A stretch of 64,000 bases of DNA from Streptomyces capitiformicae (lineage in GTDB: Bacteria; Actinomycetota; Actinomycetes; Streptomycetales; Streptomycetaceae): positions 2,913,767-2,977,766 of the forward strand of contig NZ_CP022161.1 in NCBI RefSeq assembly GCF_002214185.1, read 5' to 3'. The position numbers were made by a program, and so were the translations under genes. The notes beneath the pieces are model-generated. The model saw only the letters and a program-made list of their open reading frames with translations. It had not been told where the DNA came from and did no database searches. Shown here piece after piece: positions 36,601-44,234 of this stretch (position 1 is the first letter of the stretch; every line of letters begins with the position of its first letter).

Positions 36601-38352
36601 GCGGAGCCGGCCCAGCATCTCGGCCTCGCGACGCAGCACCTCGCCGCGGCTGTCGGACGTGGCGACCTTCAGCACGGCTAGAGACTTCGAGAAGCGCACA
36701 TCCGAGCCGGCGGTCAGGTCCCGCACCAGGAACGCGCGGCTCGTCGAACCCGTACCGAGGCGGCGTCTGACCTCCCAGCGGCCCGCCAGCACGTCGCCCG
36801 CGACCGCGTCCAGAGGGTCCTTCTCGGGTTCGGCCGGGCGCGGGGTCTCGGCCGGCGCAGGCTCGGTCAGGTCCGCTTCGACGACCTCCAGCATCTCCAG
36901 GAAGTCGTCCACCGACGACAGCCGGGCGGAGACGTCGTAGGCCGTGGCCGCCTGCACCAGCTCGTCGATGTAAGGGGAGAGACCGTCCACTACGGAGCTG
37001 GGGCGCAGGCCCTCGCCCGCCTCGTAGCGAGCGACCAGTTCGGCCTGGCTGGCGGCCGGTGACCTGCCGGTGGCCAGGAGATAGGTGAGTACGCCGAGTC
37101 CGTACACGTCCAGGGCGACCGGGTCGGGCCTGAGCGCGGTCAGCTCCGGGGCCAGATACGGGTCCGCGCCCTCGGCGAGATGTGCGCCCGCACGCGAGAA
37201 GGTCGTGGGGGCGAACCGCTCGCCATTGCCGGCCCCTCCGTGCTCGGAGCTGCGCTGGACGGCGACCTGCCAGTCCGAGATCTGCAGGTGCGGGCTGGAC
37301 CAGGCGCCGGTCTCGCTCTCGGAGTCGCTCCGGCGGCTACGGCCGCGCGGGATGACGTGGACCGCGCGGGCCGCCAGGGTGCGGTGGAAGATCCGTCGGC
37401 CGTGCGCCGAGCGCACCGTCTCGGCCAGCTGGCGCACCAGCGCCATCCGGCTGAGGATGTCCAGTTTCTCGCCGTACTGGATCAGGTACTCGTCCAGGCG
37501 CAGGGTCCGCGGATCGAAATCGAAGATCAGCGCGGGGCCTGCGGAGTGACCGGAGGGGTCGTACTGCTTGAGCTGGACGACGCCGGGGTGCCGGAAGGCG
37601 CGCAGCACAGCGGCCTCGCGGCGCGCGGCACGCTCCACGGATGCCCGCAGCTCGGCGTCGGAGCCGCGCTCGCGCAGATAGACACGGACGCGGGCGGCCT
37701 CCGGCAGCTCGCTGTGCTGGGCCAGATAGTCGGCCCAGGTCGGGCCCGAGTCGAACGCCTTCCGGCTGAGCAGGTACGGGCCGACCTTGTACTCAGCGTC
37801 ACTGCGAGCGATGCCGATGCGCTCCAGGGCGGCCTTGATCCGGCGCGAGCGCGCGGCGTCGATCCGGCGGTACTCGTCCTTCGGCGGCTCCTTCAGCATC
37901 TCGGCCAGTTGGTGGACGGTGAAGACGCCGTTGCGGTCGTGGGTGGGCAGCCGGTTGCGCAGTGAGGAGTCGGTGAAGCAGACGGCTTCCGAGACCCACA
38001 CCTTCTCGCCGTGCTGCTTCAGCAGTGTGGCCAGTTCCTTGGCCTTCTTGTTGGCCAGGTGCAGCGGGTTGCCGTGAGGGAGCTGCCGGCCGCTGGGCTG
38101 GGTCTGCAGCCAGGTGCCGTTGCGGGACTCGACGGAGCCGTGCCAGTCCTTCAGCTCGATCAGGTGGACGCCGCCCGGGGCGATCACCAGCAGGTCCACT
38201 TCCCGGACGTGGCCGGTGTGGGCGGTGAAGGTGAAGTTCGACCAGGCCCGCCACGGATCGTTGTCCGGGAGCTTCTCGCGGATGGCCTCCAGACCCCGGT
38301 GCTCATGCTGGAACTCGGAGTCGGTGACCGTTGTCCACCGGCCGTCCCGCAT
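33652..38352 (-). CDS. pglW: BREX type 2 serine/threonine kinase PglW
   Basis: 1566 residues from ATG 38352, with GGGGACAGG upstream. An N-terminal NERD domain (about 10-110) shows SNFTFTAHTGHVREVDLLV and GVHLIELKDW. A first kinase-like domain (about 180-500) is degenerate: FHRTLAARAVHV in place of HRDLKxxN and ISDWQVA in place of DFG. A second kinase (about 540-840) is intact, with RRLGTGSTSRAFLV, VWHRDIKPDNIAI and VLIDFSLAG. Helix-hairpin-helix-like and winged-helix-like segments follow (NAPGLGAKTRKEVLNRIKQW, TQTDVAHALGLSRGRI). PglW is the regulatory kinase of the Pgl system and the first gene of the pglWX operon. Confidence 0.95.
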   Translation of the reverse strand: MRDGRWTTVTDSEFQHEHRGLEAIREKLPDNDPWRAWSNFTFTAHTGHVREVDLLVIAPGGVHLIELKDWHGSVESRNGTWLQTQPSGRQLPHGNPLHLANKKAKELATLLKQHGEKVWVSEAVCFTDSSLRNRLPTHDRNGVFTVHQLAEMLKEPPKDEYRRIDAARSRRIKAALERIGIARSDAEYKVGPYLLSRKAFDSGPTWADYLAQHSELPEAARVRVYLRERGSDAELRASVERAARREAAVLRAFRHPGVVQLKQYDPSGHSAGPALIFDFDPRTLRLDEYLIQYGEKLDILSRMALVRQLAETVRSAHGRRIFHRTLAARAVHVIPRGRSRRSDSESETGAWSSPHLQISDWQVAVQRSSEHGGAGNGERFAPTTFSRAGAHLAEGADPYLAPELTALRPDPVALDVYGLGVLTYLLATGRSPAASQAELVARYEAGEGLRPSSVVDGLSPYIDELVQAATAYDVSARLSSVDDFLEMLEVVEADLTEPAPAETPRPAEPEKDPLDAVAGDVLAGRWEVRRRLGTGSTSRAFLVRDLTAGSDVRFSKSLAVLKVATSDSRGEVLRREAEMLGRLRPDSRVIRLVEPEPQRIGPRTVLVMEYVGDERDESGEPSATGAKRRRREETVARQLREFGRLSVDQLEAYGDYLFGAVDFLEGEGVWHRDIKPDNIAIRIRPNRTRELVLIDFSLAGYPVNETAAGTDGYLDPFIGTLTDRSVYDAHAERYALAVTLHEMASRELPVWGDGKVSPRQTDPEKEPYPRIAADAFDPAVRDGLVAFFQRALHRDASERFPDLKPMRDAWKKIFLAMDEAKPSSRRPSRHAAPPTQGEAAQPAPDAAIPEAEEESAEQQRERLAERVDRDTLISSSGLSPAAESFVYGLGVNTVGELLDYSQRQLVNAPGLGAKTRKEVLNRIKQWRLRLAEKPAAPLTPEGRKAAKEELSAAEAAAADAVAASGGAGAQSLPERALRSVSLDTLATVFVPPLRKDGSNHNECEMVRLLLRLPNEQGVLPSEVGVWPTQTDVAHALGLSRGRIPQMLKNQRTRWKKHPAVRALRAEVLDLLHGLGRVASAAEIADALTVRRGTQLQEREQRRALALAAVRAVVEVEQLVPDEAEFQHAPNRDAADESMGAGLLALEVGADDAPDTPSAPGLLHYAHRLGRIADGMSELDTLPTAATVVAELGAVPPPSAAVQWDDRRMVEIAVAASRHAAATPRLEIYPRKLPLVRALRLTQAGLVPLIPGMAEAEQPGLTGEDVHERVRARFPELLNERGGHALPTGGPLTKALRDAGFDLVLSTRKSTGTLRYLPSNPDGTSIYLSSDARRQPTGTVSAHRYSDDPELAAAGTAEDRLKASARRDGFRVLTVPTEWARDAIDELGRDDFGGGAVVVSVAELFVRALHELVDPRPKPTWETILRADVAKAGTPGAMKFAEYAGTAWGLVEPRIGELLVPGGTGSGNSGGVGGLAAPLLLTDAGVFARYDAMGVLERLAERSRGGGRALWLLCPQSDPARPPRLGTVAVPYQSGLGEWIVLNEFWVQNAHRAKPERAGAGAGGLRG

Positions 38353-38733
38353 GCGCCTGTCCCCGCTTCGTGTCGCTCTGTGTCGATTGCTGCTGCTCAG
38401 ACAGCAATATGCCCCGCTCAGATCGTAGCGGGGCCGGGCGGTGGGGTGCAGGTACATGGACGGAGGCCGTGAGCCGTTGCCCCTGCCTGGCGAGGCGGGT
38501 CGGCGCCAGCGGTTCGCGCCTTGTTGCCGTCCCTGTCGTTGCTACAGGAATTCATGGTGCGGGAATTCACGAGCTGAGAGTTGGGTTTTTAACTCTGGGC
38601 GGTCTTCCGAACGGACTGCTGTAGAACCAAACCGACTGCTGAAGTAGGCTACAGTGGTGTGGTGCACTGGACGGGAACTGTCCTGTGCCCACTTTGTGCT
38701 GTTTTCCATAGGGATTGGGCAAGGGGAGGGCAG
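38353..38733. other. Intergenic region between pglW and the small membrane-protein gene
   Basis: 381 bases without a gene, separating divergent transcription units, so it should carry the pglW promoter and one for the + operon. It contains the inverted repeats listed separately and a repeated cggactgct/cgactgct near 38612-38644. The part from about 38560 to 38720 is visibly less GC-rich than the flanks. Confidence 0.6.
38386..38434. promoter_or_regulatory. Two inverted repeats upstream of pglW
   Basis: attgctg (38386-38392) pairs with cagcaat (38402-38408), and gccccgct (38411-38418) with agcggggc (38427-38434). Both lie 34-82 bases upstream of the pglW start and could be operators or leader hairpins. 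No regulator is assigned. Confidence 0.4.
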
Positions 38734-38922
38734 TTGAACGAGCTGAAGATCATGACGGCAGCGCTCGCTCTCGCGCTGGCGGTGATCTGCGGGCTGGGCG
38801 CCGCCTTCTGGCGACTGGCTCGGATGGGCGGCGTTGATCAGGCGTTGGCGACGGGTGGAGGGGTGTTCATCGCCGTGGCCATGCTGGCGTTCGTCGTCTT
38901 GAGCTACATACGGTCCGAGTGA
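38734..38922 (+). CDS. Small two-helix membrane protein
   Basis: 62 residues from TTG 38734, which has GGGGAGGG immediately upstream; ATG 38752 is the alternative. Two hydrophobic segments, about residues 7-25 (MTAALALALAVICGLGAAFW) and 41-58 (GGGVFIAVAMLAFVVLSYI), are joined by a short polar loop. No family recognised. It lies 77 bases before hsdM on the same strand, so it may be the first gene of that operon. Confidence 0.6.
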   Translation: MNELKIMTAALALALAVICGLGAAFWRLARMGGVDQALATGGGVFIAVAMLAFVVLSYIRSE

Positions 38923-38999
38923 GGTCCACCGGGCATGATGGGCGGACCGGCGGGACAGGTGCTCACGGCGGAACAGGATGAGAACGGCAGGAGTCGAGG

Positions 39000-40424
39000 G
39001 TGGAGAAGGCGTCGAGAGGTCCGTCGTTGGGACGTGCGCTGGATGGTCTGCGCGAGGCGATGGCACCCCAGGACGCCCTCCTGCTGGCCATGGCCTTGAC
39101 GCTCTTGCGTCACGAGGCGGACGCCGACGAGTCCGATGACTGGAGCCACCGGACTCGCGCTCGCGATGCGTGGGGCACTCTCGCGACGGGAGCCTGGTGG
39201 CGAGACCCCTACGAGCTGTCGCCCATCATTCGGAGCGGTCTGGATGTCTGGGAATCGCGCCACGTTCGGCTGGAGAACCTGCCGCACCTCGCCGACGTGC
39301 GCGCACACCAGCTCGTCCCTCTTGTCGAGTGGGCGACTGCGACACGGGAACCCGCAGCGCTTTTCGAAGAATGTCTGCGCCATACCCAGACGACGGGCAA
39401 GGGCGGCAGCTACTACACGCCGCCTGACATCGCCCATCTGCTGATCGACCTGATGGAGCCCCGGGCCGGTGAGACCGTCTACGACCCGGTGTGCGGATCG
39501 GGTGGTTTCCTCCTGCGGGCCCATGAGTACGTCGAGTCCGCCGACGGCAACTCCCGCCTGGGGCTGTACGGACAGGACGTGAACAGGACCGCCGTGCAGA
39601 CCGCCGCGATGAACCTCTCCGTGCACGGCGCTGAGGCGCATCTGGCAGGTCCCTCTTCGACCCTGACCGATGACCGGTTTCCGGACCAGACCTTCGACGT
39701 GGTCGTGGCCAACCCGCCCTTCAACCAGTCGGGGTGGGACGATCGTGAGAGCCGACACTACGATCCGCGCTGGCGCTACGGCCCGCCACCGGCCGGCAAC
39801 GCCAACTTCGCCTGGGCTCAGCACGTGGTGAGCAAGCTGTCCCGTACCCGAGCCGGACGCGGTGCGCTCCTGCTGCCCACGGGTGCCGCCTCCGGAGCGA
39901 AAGCCGGGGAACGGGACATCCGCGCACGCATGCTGGAACACGACGTCCTGAGCTGCGTGGTGGAGCTGCCCGCCGGACTGGTCCCCCATGTGCGCAATCC
40001 CGTGAGCCTGTGGTTGTTCACCTGGAGCAAGACACCTCACGAGAACTGGGGCAGCAGTGACCGGTCAGGTCAGTTCTTGCTGATTGATGCCCGTGAGACC
40101 GCGGTAACCGTCGGGCGTGGCCGCCGCGCCGTGCCGAAGCAGGCACGAGAGCGCATTGTCACGGCCTTCGCGGCCTGGCGGGGAGCAGAGGGAGCGGCGC
40201 GCTACGAAGATGTGCCCGGCTGGTGCAGGTCGGTGTCCTTGGACGAGATCGCCGAGCGCAAGCACGACGTGTTGCCTTCACATCATGTTGGCGCACCCGC
40301 TGTCGAGACAGAGGATGTGAGTGGAGAAGAGCGAATCGCCGATCTGACCGACGAGTTGTACGAGCTCTTCGCGAAGTCGCACAGTCTGGAAGAGGAACTG
40401 CGCGAACTGCTGGGGAAGTTGTGA
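39000..40424 (+). CDS. hsdM: N6-adenine DNA methyltransferase (HsdM-like)
   Basis: 474 residues from GTG 39000, preceded by AGGAG. GGSYYTPPDIAHLLIDLM, motif I DPVCGSGGFLLRAHEY and motif IV VVANPPFNQSGW identify a type I-like modification subunit; GALLLPTGAASGAKAGERDIR and LPAGLVPHVRNPVSLWLF are later conserved parts. The C-terminus has a coiled helix (RIADLTDELYELF). The stop overlaps the next start (TGATG). With HsdS it should methylate adenine in a bipartite target. No hsdR gene is present nearby. Confidence 0.92.
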   Translation: MEKASRGPSLGRALDGLREAMAPQDALLLAMALTLLRHEADADESDDWSHRTRARDAWGTLATGAWWRDPYELSPIIRSGLDVWESRHVRLENLPHLADVRAHQLVPLVEWATATREPAALFEECLRHTQTTGKGGSYYTPPDIAHLLIDLMEPRAGETVYDPVCGSGGFLLRAHEYVESADGNSRLGLYGQDVNRTAVQTAAMNLSVHGAEAHLAGPSSTLTDDRFPDQTFDVVVANPPFNQSGWDDRESRHYDPRWRYGPPPAGNANFAWAQHVVSKLSRTRAGRGALLLPTGAASGAKAGERDIRARMLEHDVLSCVVELPAGLVPHVRNPVSLWLFTWSKTPHENWGSSDRSGQFLLIDARETAVTVGRGRRAVPKQARERIVTAFAAWRGAEGAARYEDVPGWCRSVSLDEIAERKHDVLPSHHVGAPAVETEDVSGEERIADLTDELYELFAKSHSLEEELRELLGKL

Positions 40425-41644
40425 TGGTGAGCGGGCTGGACGAGCGGTTGCGGCTGCTCCCACCGCAATGGGATGTGGTGCCCTTGGGGGAACTGCGGTC
40501 GGTGCAGTTGATCGGTTACGGCATCACTCGCCCCGGTCAACACACCGAGGGTGGTGTGGGAATGATCCGTGCCGCGGATGTCCAGGACGGACAGTTGCGC
40601 AGCAATGAGCCAAGGCGCATCGATCCCCGCGTTCACGAAGAGAACCCACGGAGTCAGCTGGAGGCCGGCGACGTCGTCGTGGTTCTGGTGGGCCGTGTGG
40701 GTCAGGCGGCGGTTGTCACCGAGGAGTTCCGCCACTGGAACACCTCTCGGACTGTCGGGATCATCCGCGCGGACGAGCCCGGTGAGGCGGCGTGGCTGAG
40801 ATTGTGGCTCGGTTCGCCGGAGGTGCGCGAATGGTGCGCGCAGCAGGCCACCGGTTCCACGCTGCATCGCACGTTGAGTCTGGCGGCGCTACGCACACTT
40901 CCCGTGCCCGTTCCCCCTGTGGAGTCGAGGCCTGCACTGCTGGGCGCGATGCGCCTTCTGGAGGCGAAGGAATCGACCAATGCGCGCATCGCCGCATGCG
41001 CCACAGAACTGGTCGATGGGCACTTCGCGATGCTGGCCGGGCGCAGCGGAGCATGGGCGGACAGAACCATCGGCGCGCTCGCGGAGCTGCATGCCGGCAC
41101 CTCGTCACGTCCGCGGTCGGACGACGTTGAGTTGCCCACGCAGCAGGACATCGATTTTGCGGCACCTGCCGACATCCTGCAGAGCGAGTGGCCGCACCTC
41201 CATGAGACGGAGCACCATTTCGCCGCCGCCCCGAAGGGTGCCCTGATGTGCGAGCCGCATTCCCTGCTGGTCGCCTCCAGAGAAGACGGGGTGAGGGCGG
41301 TCATGAACAAAGCGCCGGTCATTCCCGGCCGGGGAGTGCTCGTGCTGAGCCCCACGTCCGTGACCGACGCCCTCTGGCTGCTCCATGACATCCGCCTGCG
41401 CAGTGCCGAACTGGCAGCGACCGCACAAGGGTCCGCCGGCCGTGAGATCAGTCGGCGCGCATTCGCAGCGACCGAGGTCAGATGGCCCCCGTACGAGGTG
41501 CGCGAGCAGTTCGCACAGCTCGCCGACCGCCTACACGAACGGGCATACACGGCACTCGCGGAGAACAGGATGCTGCGCGTGCTGCGAGGGCGGATTCTCG
41601 ACAGCTTCCTGTCGGGGGCCTTTCCAAGGAAGTCTGCCTCCTGA
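40424..41644 (+). CDS. hsdS: Type I-like specificity subunit (HsdS-like)
   Basis: 406 residues. Two target-recognition halves: first about 10-190 (WDVVPLGELRSVQLIGYGITRPG, SQLEAGDVVVVLVGRVGQAAVV, TLHRTLSLAALRTLPVPVPP), second about 220-400 (SRREDGV-like region, REISRRAFAATEVRWPP). Each is followed by a coiled helix. The second half is less typical than the first. It is translationally coupled to hsdM. It sets the sequence that HsdM modifies; the sequence itself cannot be predicted. Confidence 0.82.
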   Translation: MVSGLDERLRLLPPQWDVVPLGELRSVQLIGYGITRPGQHTEGGVGMIRAADVQDGQLRSNEPRRIDPRVHEENPRSQLEAGDVVVVLVGRVGQAAVVTEEFRHWNTSRTVGIIRADEPGEAAWLRLWLGSPEVREWCAQQATGSTLHRTLSLAALRTLPVPVPPVESRPALLGAMRLLEAKESTNARIAACATELVDGHFAMLAGRSGAWADRTIGALAELHAGTSSRPRSDDVELPTQQDIDFAAPADILQSEWPHLHETEHHFAAAPKGALMCEPHSLLVASREDGVRAVMNKAPVIPGRGVLVLSPTSVTDALWLLHDIRLRSAELAATAQGSAGREISRRAFAATEVRWPPYEVREQFAQLADRLHERAYTALAENRMLRVLRGRILDSFLSGAFPRKSAS

Positions 41645-41727
41645 CAGGGGGCGATGGCGGTCGTCCAGAAGGCTTCACGGGGAAAGGCCTTACCGCATCC
41701 CATCGTTGATATGAAAATCTGATCACC

Positions 41728-43311
41728 ATGGGGAACGGTCATGGTGATGAGTCGATCTTCGATGCCAGTGCAGCAGGAGGCAGGGAAGGAGGGAAAGACC
41801 TGGCCGGGCGCGTCGAAAGCGACTCGGTCCAGTGGGTGCTGCAGCCCCGCGGCAGCGCCAGGATGCGCGGGCCGCAACACTTCGACCACTCGGTGCGAAG
41901 AGGAATCCGGCTCGTGGACTACGAGCGCGTTCTCGGAGAGGATGCGGACACCCTCAAGCGGATCTTCCCCGACGGAGTGGCGCGCCTGTGGGGCTCGACG
42001 CCCACGCAGCACACCGGGAACGCCAAGGCCGTCGCACTGCGGGACCGCAAGGTCGGCGACGAGGTCCTCTTCTACGCACAGAACACGTTCATAGCCCGCG
42101 CCCGCATTCTGGGGCTCCTTCGCAACCGCGACTTGGCAGCAGCGGTCTGGGGCGTTGACGAGGAGACGCAGAGCACCTGGGAGTACATCATGGCCCTGGG
42201 CGACATCGTCGAGTTCCACGTGCCGGCACAGCCCATACTGACTGCCCTGGCAATGACACCTCCACTGCGCAGCCTCACCCTCGTCAGGGCTGCAGAACGC
42301 CGTCGGCACCTGCGTCTTCTGGATGGACAGGCAGCCGTTGCGGCGAAACGGTCATCCGCTGGGAGAGAGCCCTCCACTCCTGCCAAGACGATGGGTCGCG
42401 GAGAACTCCTGCACGCACTTGGAAAGCTCGACGCCGACGTACCGGACGAGCGCCGTACCCGTCATGGGTCCCTCACACTGCTCTGGGCCATTGGCCGCTT
42501 GGCGTCGGGGCAAGGCCGCCTGGCGTCGGCTGACGTCTGTCGAAGCCAACTCGAGCCCATCCTGCACGAGTTCGGCACTCCGGGTGTGTCCGTGTCACTC
42601 GAGTACCCGTTTCGTCACCTGAGTGGCCATGGGCTGTGGGATGTCGTAGGTACGGAGCGGCGGCGACCGGACCCGGTGTCGCTGGCGGCTTCCGTCGAGT
42701 CAGGAGCCCAAGCAGGACTCCGCCCAGAAGCCGCAAGGCTGCTCCGGCAGCCGCTCGCCCGAGCCGAGGCGATTGGTCTGCTGTGCACCACCTACTTCGA
42801 GAATATTGATCAGGAAGAACTCCTGGAGCGGGTGGGTCTTGGTGGCTACGCGCACGCAAGCGGGGCGGAGGAAGGTGACGGCGAGCGCGATGGCGGCAGT
42901 GAGTCCGCCCGGCCCAGTGGGCGTCGCCAGGTCACCTCTTCACGCCCTGACCGGGATCAGCGTCTTGTGAACAGGGTCAAACTGCTGCACCAGCATGGGT
43001 GCCAAGTGTGCGGGCTTCGGCTGGAGACACGATTCGGCCACTACAGCGAGGCAGCACACATCAGAGGACTCGGAAGCCCGCACGACGGGCCGGACACACT
43101 GTCCAACATGCTGTGTCTGTGCCCCAACCATCACGTCCAGTTCGACACCCTGACCATCTTCATAGACGAGCACTGGAACGTGCGGAGGAGCAGGGACGGC
43201 CAGTCCATTGGCACGCTCAGGCGCCATCCCGAACACGCCGTCGACGAGCAGTACGTCGAGTACCACCGAGCGCTCTGCGGGGGGAACCGCTCTAGCGCCG
43301 CCCGCAACTGA
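41728..43311 (+). CDS. HNH endonuclease with PUA/EVE-like and sulfur-binding-like domains (ScoMcrA-like)
   Basis: 527 residues. The N-terminal part (about 60-175) contains KVGDEVLFYAQNTFIARARI, which looks like a PUA/EVE-type base reader. The middle (about 220-310) has RHGSLTLLWAIGRLASGQGRL and VSLEYPFRHLSGHGLWDVVG. These match the layout of the sulfur-binding domain of ScoMcrA-type enzymes (RxxHKPLLLLxAL, YPFWxLxxxGLWEV), here with FR in place of FW. After a Ser/Gly/Asp linker comes HNH: CQVCGLRLETR, SEAAHIRGLGSPHDGPDTLSN and CPNHHVQFD. It should be a modification-dependent (type IV) restriction enzyme. It follows hsdS by 83 bases. Confidence 0.82.
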   Translation: MGNGHGDESIFDASAAGGREGGKDLAGRVESDSVQWVLQPRGSARMRGPQHFDHSVRRGIRLVDYERVLGEDADTLKRIFPDGVARLWGSTPTQHTGNAKAVALRDRKVGDEVLFYAQNTFIARARILGLLRNRDLAAAVWGVDEETQSTWEYIMALGDIVEFHVPAQPILTALAMTPPLRSLTLVRAAERRRHLRLLDGQAAVAAKRSSAGREPSTPAKTMGRGELLHALGKLDADVPDERRTRHGSLTLLWAIGRLASGQGRLASADVCRSQLEPILHEFGTPGVSVSLEYPFRHLSGHGLWDVVGTERRRPDPVSLAASVESGAQAGLRPEAARLLRQPLARAEAIGLLCTTYFENIDQEELLERVGLGGYAHASGAEEGDGERDGGSESARPSGRRQVTSSRPDRDQRLVNRVKLLHQHGCQVCGLRLETRFGHYSEAAHIRGLGSPHDGPDTLSNMLCLCPNHHVQFDTLTIFIDEHWNVRRSRDGQSIGTLRRHPEHAVDEQYVEYHRALCGGNRSSAARN

Positions 43312-43455
43312 TGCTGCTGGCTTCGTACTTGGTGTGAATCATGGCGGGATACCCGGCTCTGGCCTGAACTGCGCTCTTTCCGTTTCAACTGCTTCCTCGC
43401 ACCCTGCGATGAGAGGTGATTCGGGCGAAAGCAGCGGATCGACGGGGGAGCCGCG

Positions 43456-44096
43456 ATGGTCGAGCCGATCTACGTACCGGTACTGCCGACGACCCGTGCG
43501 GCCGTGACTGCCTACGCCCATGTGGATCCCGGCCTGCGAAAACGGATCGCGCCCCTATGGACAATCCTCCCGCGCACCGGGCCTGAACGCCCGCGAGGGC
43601 GACTCATGGTCCCCGACCCGGAGCCCGACGAAGCGGCACTGCGCCACTGGTTGACACCGCGCGTGGCCGGTCTCATCGACGTCATGGACGGCATGACCGG
43701 GTGGATTGACGCGATCCATGTCGAACGCCTCGACGCTTCCGCGGAGGCCTTGTGGCGGCTGGCCACCACAAGCAGCCTGCGGTTGGTGACGGGGCCGGAA
43801 CGAACTCCGAAGCAGCAACGCTATGCCGCAGGTCTGTCCTTCCTGAGCGGGCTCGGCCTCGGCAAGGCGCCCACGAGAGGTCCGTACCGTGATTACCGGG
43901 CTCGTGCCATGGCCCGCTGGATCGTGGAGTCCGATGACTTCCGAGGCACCGACGGCCTCGGCGCGAGTGAGGCGGAACGCTGGCTGTACGCGTGCGCGTA
44001 TGGCGACGGAGCACGCAATGCGGCAACGCCGAGAAATGGATCCAGGTCGGTCATATCCAGCATCTGAGCTTCGTCGTGCAACAACTGGCGTTGTGA
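43456..44096 (+). pseudogene. Beta-family protein remnant (internal deletion and frameshift)
   Basis: The start YVPVLPTTRAAVTAYAHVDP and RKRIAPLWTILPRTGP match the beta-protein family (about 350 residues in full). After FLSGLGLGK it jumps to what should be the C-terminal region (APTRGPYRDYRARAMARWIVESDDFRG), so roughly 150 residues are missing. The last part, NAEKWIQVGHIQHLSFVVQQ, is in another frame reached by adding one base near 44030 (gcggcaac), ending at the stop at 44094. The uncorrected frame stops at 44067. A broken gene regardless of whether the one-base shift is real. Confidence 0.7.
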
Positions 44097-44234
44097 GGAC
44101 CCCAGGTTGTTCGCCCCGGCATGTCGATGTCACCCGTTAGGGTGAATCTCGTTCGTGTAGGCAACCGGGTTTTCGCGCCGCTGTGCGGCATGCCCTGGCC
44201 TGCTCAGGTGTCTCGTGCTGCCCGGGGATCTCCA

